Positions 56,001 through 64,000 of a stretch of 64,000 bases of DNA are shown in pieces; positions within the stretch are counted from its first letter, which is position 1, and every line of letters starts with the position of its first letter. Made by a program: the position numbers and the translations under genes. This DNA is from Mytilus edulis (taxonomy: Eukaryota; Mollusca; Bivalvia; Mytilida; Mytilidae), in the NCBI RefSeq assembly GCF_963676685.1, contig NC_092346.1, positions 28,037,133-28,101,132 of the forward strand, given 5' to 3'. The notes under the pieces are model-generated. The model was not told the DNA's origin. It saw only the letters and a list, made by a program, of their open reading frames with translations, and searched no databases.

Positions 56001-59000
56001 TGAAGCAGAATTCATTCAGAACCTTCTAAAAGACAAAAAGAAAAAGCACCTTGCGAAATTCTTTAATTTTACTTTCCGATATATTGATGATGTTCTATCA
56101 TTGAATAACCCATATTTCAGCCAATACTTACATCTCATATATCCAAGTGAACTTGAAATTAAGGATACCACTGATACTAGAAGGACTGCTTCATACCTTG
56201 ATCTTTTCCTCAATATTGACGTAGATGGACGACTTCACACGAAAATCTATGATAAACGGGACGATTTCTACTTCCCAATTATCAATTTCCCATTTCTCAG
56301 CAGTAACATACCCTCTGCCCCTTCGTATGGTGTTTACATATCACAATTGATACGTTATTCACGTGCTTGTTCACACTATACGGACTTCATATACAGGAGT
56401 GTGCTCCTTACGCAGAAACTGCTCCAACAAAGTTATGAGGAGGACAGATTAAAATTGACACTCCGTAAATTTTATGGACACCATCACGATTTGGTGGATC
56501 CATACGATGTTTCGTTGACCAAACTAGCTAAGGACATTTTTACCACATGGTAGATTGTGTTTTGTCATAATGTCGTCTAATCTTTTAATTACCAAACGTG
56601 ACTTATTCCCGATTGTGACTGTTTTGCCGAGTGTGAACTCGCATTACTATAAGACGTGGTACGGTACTTATACATCCCATATTCATGTATTTAGTTTAAA
56701 TGTTTAATGTTATATTTGTAATTCTCATCGGATTTTGTCAAGTGTGTTGACGTCTTTTCTATTGTATTTCTGTGTTATGGTAGGGAAAATTGGTCACCGC
56801 CTTCATTTATCAGATTTGATTTCGTTCAAAGTAATCAGTACGATATTTTACGTTTGGGGTTGGATTCATAACAAACCTGACATAGTTTTATAATATAGTT
56901 GATTGCTACCTCAGTTTTATATTAATAAGAATTAAAATGTGCTTTGTTGTTAAGTGCAATGTCAGTCTTTAGTTCAAATATATAATCTTAAATTAATCCT
57001 TCTAATGACGTCATTTTTTCGTCATTTTTCATTTTTTGATGCTCTGTTTTACTAATTCTAATGACGTCATTTTTTCGTCATTTTTCAGTTTCAAATAGGA
57101 CGTCACTTGGCGTAGAGGTTTAAACGTATTCGGATGTGTCTACTTTTGTGTTTCAAATGTCTGGTTATGTAAATGTATTTCAGTTGTTTCCTGTTATTAG
57201 TTAATACTTCAGCTTTATCATGTACATCTTTTGAATATTCATTTTATTAAATTTACTGTTTGCAAAAGTATAAATTACTCTAAATTATAGGGATTTTCTG
57301 GTAACTTAACGGAAAACCCTTGCCGTTTTTGGCACAACCTTTTTGATCTTTTGGTCCTCGATGCTGTTCAACTTTGTACTCGTTTCGGCTTTCAAACTTT
57401 TGTATCTGTGCGTCACACATAGGTCTTGTGTGGACAAAATACACTTCTGGCGTATTAAAATTTTGAACTTGTTGCCTTTTGTTGGCTGTTGTTCGTGTGA
57501 TTCTTTGTCTATTGTGTTCTCCAATTTATTTATATTGTAGTCCTGTGTTGTCATTTTGATGTTATATTTCACATGGCCATAAAAGTGCGAGGTTTGGCAT
57601 GCCACAAAACCAGGTTCAACCCACCATTTTTTCCTTTAAAAATGCCCTGTACCAAGTCAGGAATATGGTCATTGTTATATTATAGTTCGTTTCTGTGTGT
57701 ATTACATTATAACGTTGTGTCGTTTGTTTTCTCTTATTTTTGAGTGTAAATTCACATTGCGATAAGACGTGTCACGGTACTTGTCTATCCCAAATTCATG
57801 TATTTGGTTTTGATGTTATATATATATGTTATATTTGTTATTCTCGTGGGATTTTGTCTATATGTGTTACATTTTAGTGTTATGTCGTTGTTCTCCTCTT
57901 ATATTTAATGCGTTTCCCTCGGTTTTAGTTTGTTATCCCGATTTTGTTTTTTGTCCATGGATTTATGAGTTTTGAACAGCGGTATACTACTGTTGCCTTT
58001 ATTTATAATTAACATTGTCATTAAAGTAGGAGGTTTGAAATGCCACAAAACCAGGATCTACCCGCCATTTTTTTTTTCTAACAATTCCCGGTACCGAGTC
58101 AGGAAAATGGTCATTGTTATATTATAGTTCGTTTCTCTGTGTGTTACATTTTCATGTTGTGTTTCTGTTGTGTCGTAGTTCTCTTATATTTGGTGTGTTT
58201 CCCTAGGTTTTAGTTTGAGACCCGGATTTGTTTTTTCCTTATCGATTTATGAATTTCGAACAGCGGTATACTACTGTTGCCCTTATTTCTAGCAACAAGG
58301 GAAATTCACAGTTTAAGGATTTCGAATTTCGATTCAAGCCAACTCGCCAACATTTATTCTAGCAAAGATAAAATTAGAAAAGTTTACCTTTGTCCCTTTT
58401 GAAATTTTTTGGTTTGCTAGTCACTGCAGTCGGACTTTTAAAACAGTATTTTTTTGCCTTAAAAATTGAAAATTAGAAATTCCGGGTACTAGCTTACTAT
58501 TCTTTATTTGTTTAACATTTTGTCTGGCGTACTGAATTATTATCCTGGTACCTTTGACACCACTGGATCGATGCCAATGCTTGTGGAAGTTTCATCCCAG
58601 AGGGTATCACCAGTCCAGTAGTCAACACTTCGGTGTTGACATGAATATCAATTATGTGGTCATTTTTTGTAAATTCCCTGTTTACAAAACTTTGAATTTT
58701 TCGAAAAACTAAGGATTTTCTTATCCCAGACATAGATTACCTTAGCCGTATTTGGCACAACTTTTTTGGAATTTAGGATCCTCACTGCCCTTCAACTTTG
58801 TTCTTGTTTGAGCGTCACTGATGAGTCTTATGTAGCCGAAACGCGCGTCTGTCGTACTAAATTATAATCCTGATACCTTTGATAGCTATTTACACCACTG
58901 TGTCGATGCCACTGCTGGTTGAAGTTTCGTCACCGAGGGTATCACCAGCTCAGTAGTCAACACTTCGGTGTTGACATGAATATCAATAGTGTGGTCAACT

Positions 59001-61835
59001 TTATAATTTCCTTTTTGATTTTTTTGAAAAATAAAGATTTTCTTATCCTAGGCATAGATAACCTTATCTGTATTTGGCACAACTTTTTAGAATTTGGATC
59101 CTCAATGATCTTCAACTTTGTTCTTGTTTGGCATTATAAATATTTTGATATGAGCGTCACTGATGAGTCTTGTGTGGACGAAACTCACGTCTGGCGTACT
59201 AAATTATTATCCTGGTACCTTTGATAACTAATTAGGCCGACTAACTATAATATCTTTTCAGACAACGACAAAAGAAGATAAAATGCTTTCTTGTTTTTCT
59301 TTTATGGATGCTATTTTCTTGTATTATTTTTTTTCTATGTAATATTTTGTTTTTATTTTATAGATGCTATTTTCTTGTATTATTTTTTTTCTATGTGTTA
59401 TTTTGTTTTTATTTTATAGATGTTATCTTTGGTTTTGTTTCTATATCCGTTTTTCCGGTCATGCGTGCCATGATGTCAAGGGTCGTCGATCCTCAAGAGC
59501 AAGGTATGAAACAAACGACTTATTTTATACGGAGTGTCTGTTCGTCCGGCTAGCCGGACGAATAGTTAAAAATCTCTATTCGTCCGGCCATCCTTCTGCG
59601 GATGCGCAAATCTTCAATATTAACAAAAGTGTCATGTGACGCGGAAAGTGTCCCGGATGAGGTGTCGGATAACACACGCGGTGTCGGATAACACACGCGC
59701 GTATGCAATGGACGTTTTGAAAATTGGAGATCGTTACTTATATTTAAAGATGTCATAGAGAAAACCTGAGAGAATGTGATTGCTTTAACCAAATGTATGT
59801 AGAAGTGATTCCAGAACAAAAGCGTGTACATGTTATTAACTGTGAGGAATAAACATGAAATCGAAGATGATTTACCCCTATTTACCTTATGGAGGCAAAC
59901 CACATTCGGAAAAAATATTATATCAAACTTGTTTGAATGAAAAAAACTATATCAAACTTGCTTGGGTGCATTATTTACAAGTTCTACTATAACAGAGATA
60001 TAATGAACATACTGATATGCCTTGACTGTGAATAAGACACCAGGGTTGGGGTACCCCCCTTTTTTTCTGTTGTATCTAATACACATTTTTTTCTAAAACA
60101 ATCTTATCGTAAACAAAATCCTACTTTTGGGGACGGGTTACACGTGCCTGCCCTTTTCCTTAATTTCCTATGAAAAAAAAATCGCCGAACAATTTAAATG
60201 AAGATATTCGATCTTGCATAATCATATGGGGACCTTCCTTTAACCAAACTTCACAGAAACAATAAATTCAGGATCTTTTGGAATCATAGATAAAGCCAAT
60301 AATGATTGGCCCGACTATTTACCGTACATGAAATTCATAGGCTGAACTACAAAAGAGAGAATCATCCCCGTCCTACCCAAATTCCTTTAGAATATTAGAA
60401 TAAAAAATCTGAATCAAATGTATAGTTTTTTTGGTTTTTTTTTTCATTAGAATAGGTTCTTTTTCATAAAACGATGTTAGAAATTTTTTTTAAAACAACT
60501 CGTTCTTTATTTAAAACCTTCAAAGCACAAAGCTATATATTCATCATTATGTTTTTGGCCGGACAAATAGCGAAAAACCGTAAAAATGCTATTTGTCCGG
60601 CTTGCCGGATGAATAGACATTTTTGACTATTCGTCCGGCTAGCCGGACGAATAGCCACTGCCTATTTTATACATGCACTCTATATTGCGGGGCATTAAAA
60701 AACAAAATATATCTAGTAATTTACAGGTCCATAAACCACTCTAGCTTCAATCAGAATATACTGGCCCGGCAATACACACGTGTATGTGTGCTTTTCAAAT
60801 TTTAGCAGTTATAGAATATGTTTCCATAACCATATATCACAATTTATAATTTTTCTTGATCTAGATGTTCTAATTTTGCAGTCTTCGAGGTCCAAAGGGT
60901 TATAAAGGATTACTATTCGTGGTTCGTGATAAAAGGCTTTTCTTTGTATTGTGTACTACCAAAAGGGCCCTATTCAGACCTAAATGTTCATTGCGTTCAT
61001 CGGGAAATCACCGAGTACTATTTCACATTCGCTTATTTTGTAACTGACATAAAAAAAAAATAGTTTTAGAAAAGATTACCGATACCAATGGCTTGTAGGA
61101 TGAACTCATTCTCATTTATATCGGTTATTATCGAGTAACTATGGCGTATTTACAACATTTTACTATTTTAAAATTTTCTAGACTTTCGAAATAACAATTA
61201 CTAGTATTTATTTACAGTTGCACCGATCATACACAGATGAAAAGTGTAAACAAAATATACGTCCAAATAAATTCGATGTCATGTAATTTACTAGTACATT
61301 TTATTCATAAAGTCGTACCATCGGTTATGTGTTTGTATTTATAGGATTTTTGTTTGCAAGTATTGCTGGTTTGGATGAGTTACAAGCAGCATTAACCGGA
61401 GTTGTGTATGGTAAAATGTATACGGCGTCTGTTGATTGGTTTCCTGGATTCATATTTCTCATAATGGCGGCAGTGTTTTCCGTAGCGTTTGCTGGTTCTA
61501 TGTAAGTAGTGACTTTTATATCTATGAACTTCCATCATCATTGATTGTAAAAAGGAATAAAACATTCGGTTTAGATTTTTTAAAAGTGTATCAATTTGTA
61601 AGATGTTTATTCAGTGTTCATTTTTACAAATAAGATTTTTTAACTATCCTTTTAATAGCTTACATATACGGAATTTAATAATCCATGATTACTGTTGTTA
61701 TGGCTGGGAGTCAAATTTCCAGCGTATACTTTTTCCTTTAACAGATACAAATTTATAATAATTTAAATATTCTTTTGTTTATATTGCAGAATACTTTACA
61801 AATGGCTGAAAGGGAATAGGCCCGACAGAATTTGA
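53049..61835 (+). CDS. SLC46-type (proton-coupled folate transporter-like) MFS transporter, four coding exons, 466 aa
   Basis: Exons: 53049-54162, 59420-59503, 61345-61501, 61790-61835; all junctions are GT-AG and the frame is continuous (phases 1, 1, 2). Exon 1 opens after a likely 5' UTR acceptor (TTTTCATTACAG, ends 52900). Residues 31-54 are TM1. A loop with sequons N78, N81 and N86 follows, as in SLC46 proteins. TM2 is ~98-119 and MFS motif A is GYLSDFFGRR (119-128). TM segments continue at ~130-151, 154-182, 198-218, 227-245, 277-295, 315-337 and 343-366. Exon 2 gives SVFPVMRAMMSRVVDPQEQG, the conserved SLC46 segment before the last helices; exon 3 gives the final two TMs; exon 4 a short basic tail (KWLKGNRPDRI). 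Total length matches the family. The substrate cannot be predicted. Introns 1 and 2 are loaded with mobile elements. Confidence 0.88.
55140..55794 (+). repeat. RT-element tail placed upstream of RT copy 3
   Basis: 55140-55430 matches the family C block (AAACCTGGTTCAACCCACCATG, GTCAGGAATATTG). 55560-55794 matches 57345-57560 (CAACTTTGTACT, ribozyme remnant 55640-55686, GGCGTATTAAA, TTGTAGTCCTG, TGTTGTCATTT). RT copy 3 starts directly after TGTTGTCATTT. In the transporter's intron 1. Confidence 0.75.
55640..55686 (+). ncRNA. Hammerhead ribozyme remnant (upstream tail)
   Basis: CTGGCCAG replaces CTGATGAG and ATAA replaces GAAA; stem II and the GTC|TGGCGTA site remain. Confidence 0.5.
55795..56553 (+). 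pseudogene. Reverse transcriptase of a Penelope-like element, copy 3 (5' truncated)
   Basis: Open from LVLGYNNSYFVKNH through GIPMGTYSAPLLAD, FRYIDDVLSLNN to a stop at 56553, without frameshift. About 250 codons of the C-terminal half. The ATG at 55780 lies in the joined repeat and is not authentic. The residue after GIPMGT is tyrosine where copy 2 has NC. Inside the SLC46-type gene's first intron, same strand as the host gene. Confidence 0.82.
57000..57090 (+). promoter_or_regulatory. Paired CRE-like palindromes (TGACGTCA) in the RT-element tail
   Basis: TTCTAATGACGTCATTTTTT occurs twice about 56 bp apart. TGACGTCA also appears in the copy 2 tail (37560-37670) and degenerates in copy 1 (19190 region). 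The octamer is the consensus CREB/ATF site; use as a promoter here is an inference. Confidence 0.35.
57409..57455 (+). ncRNA. Hammerhead ribozyme remnant in RT-element tail
   Basis: Core is eroded (CACATAGG for CTGATGAG, AAAA for GAAA) but stem II GTC...GAC and TGGCGTATTAAA remain in register with the other tails. Confidence 0.45.
58810..58856 (+). ncRNA. Hammerhead ribozyme, core intact, one stem II mismatch
   Basis: CTGATGA, GAAA and CGCGCGTC are intact. Stem II reads GTCT...AGCC, with one A-to-C change opposite T. Stem I downstream is TGTCGT rather than TGGCGT. Predicted cut after 58849; reduced activity likely. Confidence 0.75.
59150..59197 (+). ncRNA. Hammerhead ribozyme, intact core
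   Basis: CTGATGA, GTCTTGTGTGGAC stem II, GAAA, then C-TCAC-GTC (two-pair stem III with TCAC loop), stem I GCGTCA with TGGCGT. Predicted cut after 59191. Only 223 bp upstream of the transporter's exon 2. Confidence 0.82.
59308..59419 (+). repeat. 56 bp tandem repeat duplicating the exon 2 acceptor region
   Basis: Units begin at 59308 and 59364, and the exon begins at 59420, exactly 56 bp later. Each unit contains ATGCTATTTTCTTGTATTAT, a long T tract and TTTTATTTTATAG (first boundary TTTTATGG). The second unit repeats a full acceptor at 59363. Use of that upstream site would put a TAG in frame. Confidence 0.8.
59531..60662. mobile_element. 1132 bp inverted-repeat transposon with 10 bp target duplication
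   Basis: TATTTTATAC flanks both sides (59521-59530 and 60663-60672). The ends are inverted: GGAGTGTCTGTTCGTCCGG on the left against the complement of CCGGACGAATAGCCACTGCC on the right, with similarity over ~58 bp. The ends hold nested palindromes (CGTCCGGCTAGCCGGACG). A 9-10 bp duplication fits Mutator-like elements, but no transposase is present and the 117-codon minus frame (59550-59903) begins in the inverted repeat and looks non-coding. Lies in intron 2, 27 bp after the donor. Inside is an 18-19 bp tandem repeat (GTGTCGGATAACACACGC, about 59660-59700). Confidence 0.85.
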
Positions 61836-62770
61836 AAAAAAATTAAAATGGTGGAATTATGTTGTAAAAATGGCAATTTTTTTATCCGAAACATTTTTTT
61901 ACCCTATGCTTTTGTAACATTTTATATTGTTTATTTGTAATAACATGCATCTTTTGTTAATGTGTGGTTTCATTTTCATATGTTTATTTTTTTGCAACCG
62001 ATTTTGTCCTTATTAATTAGTTCTAACATGAATTCTTCTCATTCCACATGATTTAATCATATATAGTCACTTTTTTTTAGTTTTAACAAGAATCTGTCTT
62101 TCTATTTATGTTTTCAATTTCTTTAATATATTTGTATGCTTTTGTAGAATTTGAATATTGTATAAATTATATTTGTTTTCAATGAATCTTTCTTTTAACT
62201 TTTATATTTGGTGTGTTTTTCATATATGCTATTTCAATATTGGTTATTTGTGTCAAAATTAATATTTCTTTTATGTGTGTGTTTATACATGCTTTTGCAA
62301 CAAGTTTGTTTAATTTTAGTGTGAATAAACTGTTTATTTTTTCCACAGTGGTTACTTACTTAAAGTCAATGAACAGTAAATGGGTTAAGTCCCTGCTAAA
62401 ATGATGCAAATAACGTTTGTTGAACATCGACAAAATAATGCATTAATTTTACCTCTTTCATTATCTGAAATTATACTGATAGACTTGTTTTTAATATTGA
62501 TGAATATCTGTATAGAAAGCACATACAGTCGTCAAAAAAACTTCATAAGATTTCTTAAAACCATCATATTATAGAAAAACCTTACATGACATCAATTTCT
62601 AGTAATTTTCTTTTAAAACAACACTACACGTTGTTGCTACATAGGTCTGAATTTCTGTTTTACTAATATCTTTGGCATAGCCCATTTACTGCCAGTTACT
62701 TGATCTTAAGGAATGACTGTAATATTTTGTTCTGTCTACGTAGAAATAACATCAAAACGTGGTGCACACT
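61836..62770. other. 3' flank of the transporter gene
   Basis: T-rich sequence that presumably contains the 3' UTR. I could not place a polyadenylation site with confidence. Confidence 0.4.
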
Positions 62771-62789
62771 GAATAACCAGCTTAGCGGG

Positions 62790-63125
62790 TTATTTAATAA
62801 AGGCAACAGTAGTATACCGCTGTTCAAAACTCATAAATCCATGGACAAAAAAAACAACAGGGTAACAAACTAAAACAGAGGGACACGCATTAATTATAAG
62901 AGGAGAACAACGACACAACATTGAAATGTAACACACACAGAAACGGACTAAGCATTAGACAAAATCCTATGAGAATAACAAATATAACATCAAAACAAAT
63001 ACATGAATTTGGGATAGATACGTACCGTGACACGTCTTATAGTAATGTGAATTCACACTAAAAAATAAGAGAAAACAAATGACACAACGGAAACACAACG
63101 ATAAAATGTAACACATTAAAAGTGT
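62790..63125 (-). repeat. Family C repeat
   Basis: Minus-strand copy of 57770-58010: GGCAACAGTAGTATACCGCT at 62801, ATTTGGGATAGATACGTACC near 63006. Same family as 36490-36900. Confidence 0.65.
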
Positions 63126-63503
63126 GCCCCACATTTTTTTCGATTACTTCAAAGAGAAAGTTACAGAAAATGTCACAGATTTTAGAAAAATTATATATTT
63201 ATATAAATAATTGATGAGTGTAACAGAACATGATTGTTCTTCCAATATTATTACTTTGTGAGGCGCCAGTTTGAGACAGAAACACCAATAAAGACTCAAC
63301 ATATCTGCTTAATTTGGCGTTCCACTGAAATGAAAAATACAAAACGTGGACTATAAAAGAATAAATGGTCTATCCTTGGTTCATTGTCAGATATCATCGT
63401 AATGGTTTAATTACTCTTGCTGTGGAGAGAAATGTAGCGTTGCTTCCCCTGATATTACCTAAGCCCTCCTTTAGCTCAGCTTAAGTAGGGCGTTGGTTAG
63501 CTG

Positions 63504-63682
63504 CATAGGCGGATCCAGGGGGGGGGGCTGTGGGGCGGGCCCACCTTATCGTGGAAAAAAATTGATGGTTGATTATATAGGAAATCTTTGAAGCATGACT
63601 GGAGCGGGCCTCCCCCTTTGGTCAGTCAGCGCCCTCCCCCCCCCCCCCCTTTTAGGAAAAGTTCTAGATTCGCCACTGAGCT
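63504..63682 (+). mobile_element. Short inverted-repeat element (MITE) with GGCGGATCC ends, copy 2
   Basis: GGCGGATCCAGG on the left, CTAGATTCGCC on the right, same body as the copy at 2553-2724 and same orientation. AGCTG occurs on both sides but a full-length target duplication is not convincing. Confidence 0.65.
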
Positions 63683-63689
63683 GTGACAG

Positions 63690-64000
63690 GGGACACGCTT
63701 CCGAACCTCACGAGACACTGATTTATCATGGAAGGAAAGCCATACTCTAGTGTTTCATGTTGGGTATTTCGTTCAGTAGTGATACTTACATGGACAACAT
63801 GCATGCTGTAAATTCTTGGTGAAGGTTAGGTGCTTGCACGGAGAAAAATGGAATACATTCGAACATATTAAAGTTAAACAGCAAGGCTGAGAGATATTAA
63901 CCAGTCCCCTTGTTGTATTATCTAAATTACAAACGATGGTTGAGTGGAGATTTACTTGGTACGAATTAAATCGGGATTTCAACTTGTATTTCATTTGTAT
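63690..64000. other. Window end, no gene seen
   Basis: The minus-strand frame 63773-63994 has a possible acceptor/donor context but no recognisable domain; left uncalled. Confidence 0.3.

Larger units (their letters stand above)
56554..58015 (+). repeat. RT-element tail (copy 3)
   Basis: Uninterrupted reference copy of the tail: GACTGTTTTGCCGAGTG, the empty site for the 19449-22792 element (about 56835), a 55 bp tandem repeat with TGACGTCA (57004 and 57062), the ribozyme remnant at 57409-57455, then family C sequence to CAGCGGTATACTACTGTTGCC (57977). A second, degenerate family C copy follows at 58015-58290. Confidence 0.75.
58525..59235 (+). repeat. Hammerhead repeat, tandem (two full units, two ribozymes)
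   Basis: Homology begins at the predicted cut point: the last GTC before it is followed by TGGCGTACTGAATTATTATC at 58525. Units 58525-58849 (325 bp) and 58850-59191 (342 bp) are each closed by a ribozyme (58810-58856 and 59150-59197), and a further partial unit follows to about 59235. Both units carry the GGTATCACCAG, CAACACTTCGGTGTTGAC and ATTTGGCACAACTTTTT landmarks. Located in intron 1 of the transporter gene. Confidence 0.85.

Noticed and set aside
59550-59903. 117-codon minus-strand frame in the inverted-repeat transposon
   Set aside because: Starts within the terminal inverted repeat, has no transposase motif and includes the 18 bp tandem repeat.

Overview
The window looks like AT-rich nuclear DNA from a marine bivalve, most probably a mussel (Mytilus or a close mytilid). 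The reasons are intron-containing genes from families expanded in bivalves (a C1q-domain protein, RING-less B-box/beta-propeller proteins, an SLC46-type transporter), a dense load of molluscan interspersed repeats, and many copies of a short repeat that folds as a hammerhead ribozyme. The genus is an inference; no database was searched. Most of the 64 kb is transposon-derived, and real host genes are few.

Layout. 1-2.1 kb: interspersed repeats. 3.4 kb: an intact-core hammerhead repeat. 3.9-6.6 kb and 9.3-14.3 kb (plus a remnant at 17.4 kb): two diverged copies of one segmental duplication, each carrying on the minus strand what reads as a two-exon gene for a 47-49 residue secreted peptide; the second copy was later interrupted by several insertions, including hammerhead repeats. 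18.6-24.4 kb: a broken reverse-transcriptase (RT) element whose 3' tail is split by a 3.3 kb element with ~300 bp terminal inverted repeats, a 5 bp target duplication and a LINE fragment inside. 24.4-26.1 kb: a pseudogene of the B-box protein. 27.2-31.4 kb: a tandem array of a tRNA-headed SINE-like unit of ~443 bp, turned into a large palindrome and holding a GIY-YIG Penelope-like fragment. 33.4-35.1 kb: the intact 558-residue B-box protein. 36.5-39.6 kb: second copy of the RT element. 41.0-43.2 kb: elements ending in hairpins. 43.6-44.9 kb: a dead Tc1-like transposon with TA target duplication. 46.7-48.8 kb: more hammerhead repeats and a two-exon C1q gene. 53.0-61.8 kb: a four-exon SLC46-type transporter gene whose introns hold a third RT-element copy, a tandem hammerhead repeat and a 1.1 kb inverted-repeat transposon with a 10 bp target duplication. 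62.8-64 kb: repeats.

Most notable system. A repeat of ~305-340 bp occurs at least 18 times on both strands, each copy carrying a type I-like hammerhead fold: CTGATGA, a small stem II, GAAA, a 2-3 bp stem III ending in GTC, and a stem I pairing the two flanks. Two loci show tandem units delimited by ribozymes, the architecture known for retrozymes (non-coding retroelements that make small circular RNAs, already reported from mussels). Degenerate versions of the same ribozyme lie in the tail of the RT element, in the sense orientation, and in one copy the RT fragment is flanked on both sides by that tail. This suggests, without proving, that the RT element and the ribozyme repeats are an autonomous/non-autonomous pair.
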